24,358 bases of DNA from a virus. Under the pieces are notes generated by a model. That model saw only the letters and a program-made list of their open reading frames with translations, ran no database searches and was not told where the DNA came from. The stretch is from IMG/VR virus record IMGVR_UViG_3300029263_000602, positions 1 to 24,358 of that record; one strand, given 5' to 3'. Shown piece after piece: positions 1 to 7,159 of the stretch; positions within the stretch are counted from its first letter, which is position 1, and the number at the start of each line of letters is the position of its first letter. The position numbers and the translations under genes were made by a program.

Positions 1-263
1 CCGTCTACAGTGTGGTCATACATATGAATTGTATTGTTATAATCATTTGACATTTGAGTTTCCCATGAAACGTTTCTCCCAACGCCAAACGAGTACGCAA
101 TTCCATCTTTTTTAATGAAGTCATCTATCATAATGTAACCTCCATCATAAGGATTACCGATACGTTTTTGATTTACTTTTAATGGTTTACGTGGGTTGAA
201 ATGTTTCAAAGCGCTGATAAGCTTATCGTCAGGTATTAGTAAAAGCTTTAGTTCTGATAACAT
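1..263 (-). CDS. FkbM-like methyltransferase, N-terminal part (runs off window)
   Basis: Only the first 87 codons are inside the window; the gene continues beyond base 1. The start ATG (263-261) has a good Shine-Dalgarno sequence (CGGAG, 7 nt away). The visible protein contains RIGNPYDGGYIM followed by AYSFGVGRNVSWE, which resembles the start of FkbM-type SAM-dependent methyltransferases: a DGGY element, then the glycine-rich SAM loop. Family members methylate sugars or polyketides. It lies 4 nt after a DUF6165-like gene and a GT9-like glycosyltransferase, so sugar or surface-glycan methylation is the reasonable inference. The catalytic half is not visible, so the family call is moderate and the substrate unknown. 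Confidence 0.6.
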   Translation of the reverse strand, partial: MLSELKLLLIPDDKLISALKHFNPRKPLKVNQKRIGNPYDGGYIMIDDFIKKDGIAYSFGVGRNVSWETQMSNDYNNTIHMYDHTVD

Positions 264-267
264 AATA

Positions 268-633
268 TTACTCCGCCGCGTGTGATTTATATTCAATAAG
301 ATCTGAGTTAGTCAATTCATTTATTTTTCGTTTAACATCTGCTCGCATATCATTTAATATGTATACGGACCGCGATAATTCAATAAACGTTTCACCAAAA
401 TCCTTGGCTTTTTCACGTTCTCGCTTTCCATCTTCAATATCCCATAACTCATTATTAATAGTAAGAAGCACTTCAATTAATGAATCAAGAATCCTTGAAT
501 TGGGCTCGTTTGGTTTTAAGCTCAATAACATATCCAATTCTTTATTGTCACCTATCCCGTGGGCTTGCTTAATTTTAAGAATAGTTATCTTATCAAAGTA
601 TTCACCCATACTTACGTCTATACTAACTTTCAT
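268..633 (-). CDS. DUF6165-like conserved protein
   Basis: A 121-residue soluble protein beginning MKVSIDVSMGEYFDKITIL. The pattern of S(L/M)GE followed by DKITIL near the N-terminus, then a helical K/E-rich region, matches my memory of the DUF6165 family, usually found beside glycan or LPS biosynthesis genes; its function is not established. The start has AGAGG 5 nt upstream and overlaps the preceding GT9-like gene by 11 nt, so the two are probably translationally coupled. No membrane segment or signal peptide is visible. The assignment is by recognised pattern, not by a search. Confidence 0.65.
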   Translation of the reverse strand: MKVSIDVSMGEYFDKITILKIKQAHGIGDNKELDMLLSLKPNEPNSRILDSLIEVLLTINNELWDIEDGKREREKAKDFGETFIELSRSVYILNDMRADVKRKINELTNSDLIEYKSHAAE

Positions 634-1348
634 ATGAACCTCTTGAATAATTTAAAACTGCGCCGGCTTTTAAAACATTTTTCAGTTGTGTGCTATAGAA
701 TTGATGTGTATAGTTACTACTGTATATATGTATCTTATTAGATGGCATAACAATTTTAGCAAGATGCATAAAACCTGAATCCACACCAACATGTAAGTCG
801 GCTTTAGACATTATATATGCAACTTTATTCAAATCATGTTTTAAATCATAAACTTCAGCTTGACCCCCGACGCCAATAATGTTATAGCCTAAGTCTCGGT
901 AAAACTCTATATTACGTTTTATTTCTTCCTCACTACACCGCCTTCTTTGTTGCCCTGCATCCCATTGCATTGTAATAAATTTCTTAGGTAATCCAGGAAA
1001 ACTTTCTGAGTGATCTTTTACTTTTATTTTTGGAAAATCACCTAAAGAAGATAACAAGTCTTGATAAACTGAGTTCTTTAGACTAATATTATACCTAGGA
1101 TAATTTAAAAATTTCAAATTAGTTTTGAAATCGGGTGCCATTTCTAATATCATATGGCGTGGTTTGTATAAAGAACTTAGTTCTTTCCATCCAATGAATT
1201 CTTCAGCACCGTGCTGATGACGTGATTTGTATATAGTAACATAGTCATCATTGGCTTCTGATGCTAACATATTTGCGTAGCATAACCAATCTATTCTATC
1301 GCCTAAACCAACACCTTTTACGGATGTTTCTAATACTAAATGTTGCAT
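623..1348 (-). CDS. GT9-like glycosyltransferase (heptosyltransferase fold)
   Basis: A 241-residue protein. The C-terminal half contains a KFITMQWDAG strand, a nucleotide-sugar-type GVGG loop, and MSKADLHVGVDSGFMHLAK, a typical signature of GT-B family 9 enzymes, where an acidic residue and D-S-G-x-x-H-L-A contact the ADP-sugar donor. Family members transfer heptose or related sugars onto LPS. At 241 residues it is shorter than cellular heptosyltransferases (about 320-350), so the N-terminal acceptor domain is reduced. The start ATG follows the stop of the cytidylyltransferase-cupin gene directly (TAGATG), indicating one operon. Donor and acceptor are unknown. Confidence 0.7.
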   Translation of the reverse strand: MQHLVLETSVKGVGLGDRIDWLCYANMLASEANDDYVTIYKSRHQHGAEEFIGWKELSSLYKPRHMILEMAPDFKTNLKFLNYPRYNISLKNSVYQDLLSSLGDFPKIKVKDHSESFPGLPKKFITMQWDAGQQRRRCSEEEIKRNIEFYRDLGYNIIGVGGQAEVYDLKHDLNKVAYIMSKADLHVGVDSGFMHLAKIVMPSNKIHIYSSNYTHQFYSTQLKNVLKAGAVLNYSRGSYES

Positions 1349-2119
1349 CTATCTTCTTTCAATATCTGATTCTTCACATCTTTCTCCGAATTGAATTTCA
1401 ATAACATGGCAAGGTTCATTTCCTACACTTATTGCTTTATGCCATGTTCCAGCGTTTATCACCATAGTGTCATGGGGTTTCATTATAGTTGATTTCATAT
1501 CACCCGCATAATCTTCAGTAATCATAACCAGCTTACCTTTTATAACGTACCAATGCTCAGTACGATATTTGTGCTTTTGATCTGATAATGATTTGTCTGG
1601 ATCGATGACTAACTCTTTAGTTTTAAAGACTTCTTTGTCATCAAGTACACGATAGAATCCCCATCGGGTTTCTGTCTTTTGAGTCTTCCAATCATCAAGA
1701 ATTGTACTTGATGAATTCTTTTTATGTTCACCACCAACACCGAACTCAAATGCTAATGTATTATCACCTTTAAGTATCATGCCTTCTTCAGGAATATTAG
1801 TAGTGGTTCTATCACCACCATTCATGAATACAAGCTCTTTACCGATTTCAATGTTATTGACAGCATTAATTAAATCCATTGCGGATCCATCTTCATCATT
1901 AAAAGCTAAAACTTGAAAGTCACAATTAAGATTTAAATGTTTTAAAATGTATGCTCTTTCGACCCAAGGCATAAATCCTTGGCCCTTTTTACGTATTAAC
2001 CAATCATCACTGTTTGGCCCAATGTACAAAAAATTACAGCGGGACGATGCATCTACAATATAGTCTATATGACCAGAATGTAGAGGATCGAACCCGCCAG
2101 TAACTATTCCAATTTTCAT
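1349..2119 (-). CDS. Cytidylyltransferase-cupin fusion protein
   Basis: A 256-residue two-domain protein. Residues 1 to about 130 form a nucleotidyltransferase domain: GGFDPLHSGHIDYI (residues 8-21) carries the HxGH motif, and FMNGGDR resembles the second nucleotide-binding segment of RfaE/HldE-type transferases. Residues about 150-256 look like a cupin: RTEHWYVIKG, then INAGTWHKA near the end, the usual strand-turn pattern of sugar isomerase or epimerase cupins (type II mannose-6-phosphate isomerase-like). Such a fusion could activate a sugar phosphate and modify or bind the sugar, supplying the GT9-like enzyme encoded immediately downstream. The Shine-Dalgarno sequence is weak. Domain calls are fairly firm; the substrate is unknown. 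Confidence 0.75.
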   Translation of the reverse strand: MKIGIVTGGFDPLHSGHIDYIVDASSRCNFLYIGPNSDDWLIRKKGQGFMPWVERAYILKHLNLNCDFQVLAFNDEDGSAMDLINAVNNIEIGKELVFMNGGDRTTTNIPEEGMILKGDNTLAFEFGVGGEHKKNSSSTILDDWKTQKTETRWGFYRVLDDKEVFKTKELVIDPDKSLSDQKHKYRTEHWYVIKGKLVMITEDYAGDMKSTIMKPHDTMVINAGTWHKAISVGNEPCHVIEIQFGERCEESDIERR

Positions 2120-2146
2120 AATATAAAGTTCACTTTCACAATATGG

Positions 2147-2500
2147 TTATTTGCCTTTAGTATAACCTTCCTTTGCATAGAAGGCAGCAACTATAGCAGC
2201 AACTGATACAAAGTATGTTGGCGCCATATCACCTAGAATATTAGGGGCCGCTTCGAGCCCCATTACATTTGCTAACACAACAGCGAATGGATAAAGAAGC
2301 ATTCCAGCAAGAGCAAACCATGCCATTCCACGTTGAGCGTCTTCCTTCTTATCTTCGTTTTCTATTCTTTCACGTTTAGCTTCAAGATCCATTATCTGAT
2401 CCGCTCTTGCCATTTCTTCGTCTGAAACAATACCATCACCGTCTGTGTCTAAGTGAGCGTATTTCGAGTCAGCTTCTAGTCCTTTACTTTTCTTAGCCAT
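2147..2500 (-). CDS. EF-hand membrane protein
   Basis: A 117-residue protein. Residues about 18-30 (DTDGDGIVSDEEM) form a canonical EF-hand calcium loop with acidic ligands at loop positions 1, 3, 5 and 12 and glycine at 6. A charged, probably helical K/E/R stretch follows, then two hydrophobic segments (about 59-80 and 94-110) that should span the membrane. The start has AAGGA 6 nt upstream. Similar EF-hand plus transmembrane proteins occur in marine T4-like phages, as far as I recall, without known function. Calcium-dependent behaviour at the inner membrane is an inference from the motif alone. Confidence 0.7.
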   Translation of the reverse strand: MAKKSKGLEADSKYAHLDTDGDGIVSDEEMARADQIMDLEAKRERIENEDKKEDAQRGMAWFALAGMLLYPFAVVLANVMGLEAAPNILGDMAPTYFVSVAAIVAAFYAKEGYTKGK

Positions 2501-2536
2501 GTCTTTTCCTTATGTGTTTACATGACAAAAAATAAT

Positions 2537-2776
2537 CTATGCTGCAGGTGCAGACTCACCTTCAGCCTGTGGTTGAGGATTCTTCTTAATAAAATCTTCT
2601 ACGATTGCATTAACTTTATCAAATACACCACCTACTGTAGACATATCGGCGGCTTTAAAAATACCAGCAGTAGTAGCAGTATCTAAAACAGCTCTCATAA
2701 CCATGAGGTCATTCATGCTAATTTGAATGCTTGGGCTGTCGTCTACTACTTCAGCATCTTGAATTTTGTCAGTCAT
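2537..2776 (-). CDS. Conserved small phage protein, unknown function
   Basis: A 79-residue acidic protein starting MTDKIQDAEVV. I chose this ATG rather than one 15 nt upstream because GGAG lies 9 nt before it, inside the longer version. A central part (MNDLMVMRAVLDTATTAG) appears helical; the tail is rich in Pro, Ala and Glu. No domain is recognised. Upstream are a strong sigma70 promoter and a late-type box, so it is probably expressed both early and late and in quantity. It is the first gene of the transcription unit running through the EF-hand protein towards the glycan genes. Confidence 0.7.
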   Translation of the reverse strand: MTDKIQDAEVVDDSPSIQISMNDLMVMRAVLDTATTAGIFKAADMSTVGGVFDKVNAIVEDFIKKNPQPQAEGESAPAA

Positions 2777-2798
2777 TATTAAAGTCTCCATTGATTTA

Positions 2799-2806
2799 AA
2801 TTTATA
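2799..2806 (-). promoter_or_regulatory. Late-promoter-like box (TATAAATT)
   Basis: On the minus strand this reads CTATAAATT, one base off the T4 late consensus TATAAATA. It ends 22 nt upstream of the chosen start of the gene at 2776, a distance like that of the clearer late boxes in this window. It lies just downstream of a sigma70 promoter, giving tandem early and late control. Confidence 0.45.
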
Positions 2807-2824
2807 GTATTATATATACTTTAT

Positions 2825-2853
2825 ATTATAACACATTTTTCAGCTATTGTAAA
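2825..2853 (-). promoter_or_regulatory. Sigma70 promoter
   Basis: Minus strand: -35 TTTACA (2853-2848), 17-nt spacer, -10 TATAAT (2830-2825). Eleven of twelve consensus bases with ideal spacing, in the gap after the fibre gene and upstream of the gene at 2776. Confidence 0.75.
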
Positions 2854-2858
2854 CTAGT

Positions 2859-4868
2859 TTAAGCAATCTTTGTAATAGTAATCTGGCCAACTTGCTTTTG
2901 TGCCGTCAAACCTGCAGTATTCACTTGGTTTCCAGATGATGCGTCAGCATTGTAACTACCGGCACCACCGCCAACATAAGGACTCCCAAGTCCTCCACCG
3001 CCACCGGAATATCCACCGCCACCACCGCCGTGTGTGTTACCATGCGCACCACCTCCACCAAAGCCGCCTGCATAATTAGCATCTTTGACGCCGCCAGCAC
3101 CACCATTTTTCCAAGATTTTGCTGTAGTTCCCATGGTGGTAAATGTACCACCATCAGTTAAGAATCCACCACCACCACCACCGCCGGATGCATTGTTGGC
3201 ACCACCAGAACCATTAGTACCACCGGCGCTGCCGCCGTTAGAACCCGCATTACCGTTAGCAGTAGCGTTAGCACTACTAATACTATTAGCAAGACCTGCT
3301 TGGTGTCCACTACCACCAGCACCAGCAATTACAAGAATATCACCGACTACAGAAGCGGCACCAGTTTCTTTAACAACAAATGATCCACCACTACCCGAAT
3401 GTTCAGCACCCACTGTCCCTTTAGGTCTTTGTCCTACTATCATGTAAAGGAATTCACCATTTGTAAGAGTAAAGTCACCACGTATTGACGCACCATAACC
3501 ACCTTGAGAGGAAACGTTTGCGGCGCCATCTGCTTGAATTCTATATGTACCGTCTGCTGGTACAGTCCATCGTTGTATACCATTCGTAACTTGGAAAAGG
3601 GCTGTATCGTTTTTCCATGCAGAGTAACCAGTAATTGTCAATGCCGCAATAGCTTGTGCTTGAGATGGACCAACATTTCCTCTTATTCCACCATCGTTAA
3701 ATACTGCCGAGCCAAACGTGTAAAGCTCACTAAGTTGATTTAATATTGTTATATTAAAAACCCTATTGACGAAGTTTCCTATCGGGTCACTTGCTTTAAC
3801 TGTTTTACTATAAACCGTACTGGATGATATTGACGCTGTGGTAACAGCACCAGTAATAGCACCAGCAGTGTTTATAGAAGTTCCTGGTGGTAAATCCCCA
3901 GAAATCCCAGCATATGTAACTGTTTGTCCAGCATCTACATCGGTTGCTACAACAGTAAGCGCAAGAGTTGCATCTTTGTTAAATGACCCTAACGACCCTG
4001 CCGCGGTAGTCCACACTGGACTAGCGCCTGTAGAAACAACCGCAGCCAAGTCTACCGTAACTGTACCAGATGTGTGTCGAATAGTTAGTGGTCCATTGGC
4101 AACAGTAAATGCTTGAGGTGTGACTGCTACGAGTTGTGTGGTGCTGGTGAAAGAAGTAGAACTTGCCCTGTGGACTGAAGAAGTATCTGCTGTAACGAAA
4201 TCAATAACATCACCAACAACAAAACCTGTTCCGTTTATCGTAATAGATTGTCCAGTGTTACCACTATAACTTGTCGGTGTGACTGATGATAAAGTTGCTG
4301 GAGTTTTTCCAGAAAACTTATCCCATTCAGTGCCATCCCAAATATAACCCATCTTTAATGCAATATCAAACGCCATGTCACCTACATCATTTCCGCTTGA
4401 GGGAAATGCCGCATAATTAGCGTATGTGGTGACTGACGCACCTCCACCAACTGGAACCCATGCGCTACCATAATAAACGTATAAAATGCTGGTGTCTACC
4501 GCATATCCTTGATCACCAGCAGTATTTCCAGAACTAGGAAATGCCGCAAGATTTGCATATGTTGTGGTAGACCCAGCAGCACCTGCAGCACCTGCATCAC
4601 CATCAGTCCCAGCAGTCCCAGCAGGACCAGATACACCAACCCATTGAGAAGATGTACCATCGTCATAATAAACAAACAATGCCCCAGTTAATGAATTATA
4701 CCATAATTGACCATCAACTGGGTTTGCTGGGGCGTTGTCAGAAGTACTTCCTATATTAGAAATCTGATCTTTCCAGATACCCTTACTAGAGTTGTAAACA
4801 TACGTAAGACCGCCAATAATGACAGTTTGATTATTAGTAGGACTTGCTGGAAAATTTGCTTTTGCCAT
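2859..4868 (-). CDS. Glycine-rich tail fibre / adhesin-like protein
   Basis: A 669-residue modular protein. In order: an N-terminal module ending in an IWKDQI element (1-40); an aromatic-rich module (about 48-80); a short collagen-like Gly-x-x run (81-99); two copies of a 40-45-residue module beginning TTYAN (about 102-141 and 147-186); an IPT/TIG-like Ig domain (about 190-275); a second Ig-like domain (about 284-375) containing SGDLPPGTSINTAGAITG; and a very glycine-rich C-terminal region (about 450-655) with polyglycine runs. This fits a phage surface fibre or adhesin; the C-terminal part recalls the polyglycine adhesin tips (gp38-like) of T-even-type phages. No signal peptide is seen. The Shine-Dalgarno is weak; a late box lies 122 nt upstream. 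Confidence 0.8.
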   Translation of the reverse strand: MAKANFPASPTNNQTVIIGGLTYVYNSSKGIWKDQISNIGSTSDNAPANPVDGQLWYNSLTGALFVYYDDGTSSQWVGVSGPAGTAGTDGDAGAAGAAGSTTTYANLAAFPSSGNTAGDQGYAVDTSILYVYYGSAWVPVGGGASVTTYANYAAFPSSGNDVGDMAFDIALKMGYIWDGTEWDKFSGKTPATLSSVTPTSYSGNTGQSITINGTGFVVGDVIDFVTADTSSVHRASSTSFTSTTQLVAVTPQAFTVANGPLTIRHTSGTVTVDLAAVVSTGASPVWTTAAGSLGSFNKDATLALTVVATDVDAGQTVTYAGISGDLPPGTSINTAGAITGAVTTASISSSTVYSKTVKASDPIGNFVNRVFNITILNQLSELYTFGSAVFNDGGIRGNVGPSQAQAIAALTITGYSAWKNDTALFQVTNGIQRWTVPADGTYRIQADGAANVSSQGGYGASIRGDFTLTNGEFLYMIVGQRPKGTVGAEHSGSGGSFVVKETGAASVVGDILVIAGAGGSGHQAGLANSISSANATANGNAGSNGGSAGGTNGSGGANNASGGGGGGGFLTDGGTFTTMGTTAKSWKNGGAGGVKDANYAGGFGGGGAHGNTHGGGGGGYSGGGGGLGSPYVGGGAGSYNADASSGNQVNTAGLTAQKQVGQITITKIA

Positions 4869-4876
4869 TTTATGAT

Positions 4877-5089
4877 CTATTCTTTCTTATAGTAACTATC
4901 CAATATAGTTTTACAAATATGAACAGACTCATCATAACCTTTTCTGAATCGGTTTTTAACATGCCCATTATCTCTAAACCATATAAGGTTATTTATATGT
5001 CCAATTTTTTTATCTTTGGGAATTTCTAAGTTTTCTATGCAATTTTCGTATTGATATCTTAAATTTAGTAACGATGCGACAGATTTCAT
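4877..5089 (-). CDS. Small hypothetical protein
   Basis: A 70-residue protein starting MKSVASLLNLRYQYENC. The start is set by GAGG 7 nt upstream and a 4-nt ATGA overlap with the HAD phosphatase gene before it, so the two are likely translationally coupled; a longer reading from 5116 lacks this. The protein is charged and aromatic-rich with no membrane segment. I do not recognise it. A TATAAATA late box lies inside this gene and may serve the fibre gene downstream. Confidence 0.65.
   Translation of the reverse strand: MKSVASLLNLRYQYENCIENLEIPKDKKIGHINNLIWFRDNGHVKNRFRKGYDESVHICKTILDSYYKKE
4990..4997 (-). promoter_or_regulatory. Late promoter candidate for the fibre gene
   Basis: Minus strand TATAAATA, an exact T4-type late consensus, inside the 70-residue gene and 122 nt upstream of the fibre start. 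The fibre should be a late product and has no other visible promoter. Placement inside a coding region lowers confidence. Confidence 0.4.
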
Positions 5090-5655
5090 GTAATAACCTC
5101 GTATAATTCTTTCCAATTTTCGTATCTAGGGATAGAGGATTCTTTGTTATGGTCATGTGCTATAAGGACAGAATCTAAACCAGCATCACAACCATCTACA
5201 GCATTTTCCATTTTATCTTCGACCCAAAGGAGACCACTGTCTTTGTAGTTCCAAAGTTCTTCATCCTTATCATCACCAACGTCGAGGAATATATACTTTT
5301 CAAAAGCGGTTTTACCAAACAATCTCTCAGTGTTTTCGATGCGAAGTTTCCCTGCATACAAGTCTTTAGATAAAGAAGTTATCATATGAAATACATATCC
5401 ATGTTCTTCATGGAGTTTCTTAACATATTTAATAGCATCTCGTAATGGTGGCAAATAACCAATCCTAGAAGATTCGTTAAACTGTCTCACTAGTCTACGT
5501 TTCTTAACATCTCCTATGCTGTATTTTTTTGCCATGTTGTAGGAGTGTTTATATGCACTATCTACAACATAACCATTATCAATCATCCATTCGCTAAATG
5601 ATCGTTCCCAATCCATAAGGACTCCATCGCAGTCCGTAAGAATAATTTTATTCAT
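5086..5655 (-). CDS. HAD-superfamily phosphatase
   Basis: A 189-residue protein. Motif I is TDCDGVLMDW at residues 7-16 (D-x-D-G-V, the nucleophile and general acid aspartates), motif II is MITSLS, and motif IV is LWVEDKMENA. These define a HAD hydrolase, probably acting on a small phosphorylated substrate such as a nucleotide; 5'(3')-deoxyribonucleotidase-like enzymes share this size. I chose ATG 5655 because AAGG is 6 nt upstream; a start at 5670 would have none. The gene overlaps the next small gene by 4 nt. The superfamily is firm, the substrate is not. Confidence 0.8.
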   Translation of the reverse strand: MNKIILTDCDGVLMDWERSFSEWMIDNGYVVDSAYKHSYNMAKKYSIGDVKKRRLVRQFNESSRIGYLPPLRDAIKYVKKLHEEHGYVFHMITSLSKDLYAGKLRIENTERLFGKTAFEKYIFLDVGDDKDEELWNYKDSGLLWVEDKMENAVDGCDAGLDSVLIAHDHNKESSIPRYENWKELYEVIT

Positions 5656-5696
5656 AATATACCTTTTCATTAATTTTATACAGTTAGTTTATAATA

Positions 5697-5891
5697 TTAT
5701 AAAATCGTATCATTATCCTCATCTTCAAGTTCATCAATACCATCAAAAAGAACATAATTTATATTATCTCCACTTAGATTAAATCTTGCTCTTTCTTCAA
5801 CCTCACGGATTCTAGTATCTTTGTTTTGAGATTGATTTTTGTTTCGGTCACGTTTTTTGTTTCGTGGATCATATCTACCGAATTTTGCCAT
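5697..5891 (-). CDS. Small hypothetical protein with basic head and acidic tail
   Basis: A 64-residue protein. The first 30 residues are strongly basic and asparagine-rich (RNKKRDRNKN), the last 15 strongly acidic (DELEDEDND). No membrane segment or known domain is visible; it is probably largely disordered at both ends. An AGGAG lies 14 nt before the ATG, farther than usual, and a closer in-frame ATG is not available. It sits between the endolysin and HAD genes. Function unknown. Confidence 0.6.
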   Translation of the reverse strand: MAKFGRYDPRNKKRDRNKNQSQNKDTRIREVEERARFNLSGDNINYVLFDGIDELEDEDNDTIL

Positions 5892-5908
5892 TTTATTTCA
5901 TCTTGCTC

Positions 5909-6748
5909 CTATGAAAATATTTTATTTAAGGTTTGTGGTCCAGCAACCCCATCGGGAGTGCAATCGTTTTCTTTCTGCCATGCGCGTAGCGCATCTTCCG
6001 TACCAGAACCAAAATGCCCATCGGCGTTGATTCCTAATGCCTCTTGTAATTTTTTAACAGTATCACCCTTTGACCCCTGTCTAATCAAACTGTAGGTTAC
6101 ATCATCATTATCATCATCTGGTTCCCAGTGTCCACCAAGAACTTCTAACGCATGTGCATAATGCTTCTTACGATCTGCGAGACCAATAGTACCACCATTA
6201 ATACGTTTCGTCATTCTTACAATATCGTCGTTATCACAATACTTATTAATATTATTTGTTTTCCAAAACCAACACGCACTTTCGATTGCGCCCGGTCGTG
6301 TTCTAACAAAGTCGGTTGCTTCTTCAGCAGTCATATCTATAGTCTTACCAAACTCAGTGTAGTTGTAACGTCCTGTGAGTTGCAGAATGCCACCACCACG
6401 AAATCTCCAACCATCACCAGATGCAGTATCTCCATTGTCCATTCGACCAGCATAAATGCGATTTGCAATCTTTTCTGGTTGACGATGATATCCTTCAGCA
6501 TCTACTCCAGCGCGTTTGAAATATTTACCGAAGATAGCATCAAGTGCTTTAGATGAATAATTCAGATTTTCAGTAATAGTTTTGTAATTTGCGCTTTCAT
6601 GTGCAGTCTGTGCTAGAAATCCCGCTACACGATTTGGTGTTGTGATCTCATATTTTGGAAAGCAGTTTTGCATAGCATTATACCACTCCCCAGAATTATC
6701 ATTGCGAAGTATTTCTTTAACTTGTGCTTCTGTAAATTCAAAATCCAT
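5909..6748 (-). CDS. GH19 endolysin with C-terminal peptidoglycan-binding domain
   Basis: A 279-residue lysis enzyme. Residues about 1-205 form a glycoside hydrolase family 19 (chitinase class I-like) domain: AHESANY with Glu51 as the likely catalytic acid, and GWRFRGGGILQLTGRYNY (113-130), the substrate-cleft signature of phage GH19 lysozymes. Residues about 217-279 are a PG_binding_1 module (RQGSKGDTVKKLQEAL, then DGHFGSGTEDALRAWQ). It should cleave the glycan strands of peptidoglycan at the end of infection. There is no signal peptide, so export would need a holin; a small membrane protein two genes upstream is a candidate. It overlaps the glutaredoxin gene by 11 nt. Confidence 0.93.
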   Translation of the reverse strand: MDFEFTEAQVKEILRNDNSGEWYNAMQNCFPKYEITTPNRVAGFLAQTAHESANYKTITENLNYSSKALDAIFGKYFKRAGVDAEGYHRQPEKIANRIYAGRMDNGDTASGDGWRFRGGGILQLTGRYNYTEFGKTIDMTAEEATDFVRTRPGAIESACWFWKTNNINKYCDNDDIVRMTKRINGGTIGLADRKKHYAHALEVLGGHWEPDDDNDDVTYSLIRQGSKGDTVKKLQEALGINADGHFGSGTEDALRAWQKENDCTPDGVAGPQTLNKIFS

Positions 6749-6986
6749 CTTGTCCGTACTCCCTTGTGTTTTCTACTTCCACAACAAAATTTTCATACCC
6801 ACCAACGTGATTACCATTCCAAAATATTTGTGGAACTGTAGGAACTGATCCTATCTTTTCTAGTAGTTCTGTATAAATGTCCAAATCTGTTGCATCTTTA
6901 TATTCATATCTCAAATTATATTTTTGCGCTAAGTCTACTGATTTATCACAATATCCACATTTAGGTTTTCCGTAAATTTCAATCAT
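6738..6986 (-). CDS. Glutaredoxin
   Basis: An 82-residue thioredoxin-fold protein. The active site is CGYC at residues 9-12 of MIEIYGKPKCGYC; a TVPQIFW cis-proline loop and GGYENF, the glutathione-side glycine pair, follow. I start it at ATG 6986, where the reading becomes glutaredoxin-like and GGGA/AAGAAG lie upstream, not at 7031. It overlaps the small membrane-protein gene by 8 nt and the endolysin by 11 nt. Phage glutaredoxins typically reduce class I ribonucleotide reductase, which this phage also encodes (nrdA/nrdB), so it is the likely electron donor. Confidence 0.9.
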   Translation of the reverse strand: MIEIYGKPKCGYCDKSVDLAQKYNLRYEYKDATDLDIYTELLEKIGSVPTVPQIFWNGNHVGGYENFVVEVENTREYGQDGF

Positions 6987-7149
6987 CTTCTTTTTCCCAG
7001 ATACAATATGCCCCATAAAAAATTGCCCCATATGCTGCTAGTTTAGCAAGTGGACCCGCAATGAGAACGATAACACCAAGAGCAATCAATACAGCACCAT
7101 TCCAAGAAGTTTTTTCTCCGATTTTACTTGCAATCCATTTCTTAATCAT
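6979..7149 (-). CDS. Small membrane protein, holin candidate
   Basis: A 56-residue protein starting MIKKWIASKIGEKTSWNG, with an excellent Shine-Dalgarno (AAGGAG, 6 nt spacing). After the amphipathic, positively charged head, residues about 18-50 are almost entirely hydrophobic (one long or two short membrane segments), and the tail is acidic (WEKEDD). It overlaps the glutaredoxin gene by 8 nt, and the endolysin follows. The size, topology and position suit a holin, but small membrane proteins of other functions also occur here; this role is an inference. Confidence 0.75.
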   Translation of the reverse strand: MIKKWIASKIGEKTSWNGAVLIALGVIVLIAGPLAKLAAYGAIFYGAYCIWEKEDD

Positions 7150-7159
7150 ATTATTCTCC

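Noticed and set aside
2921-3154. Minus-strand open frame inside the fibre gene
   Set aside because: Out of frame with the long fibre gene, low-complexity valine/alanine composition, no ribosome-binding site.
3085-3447. Plus-strand open frame rich in proline and alanine
   Set aside because: It is the complement of the glycine-rich fibre region; polyglycine codons read backwards give proline. No ribosome-binding site, and all real genes run the other way.
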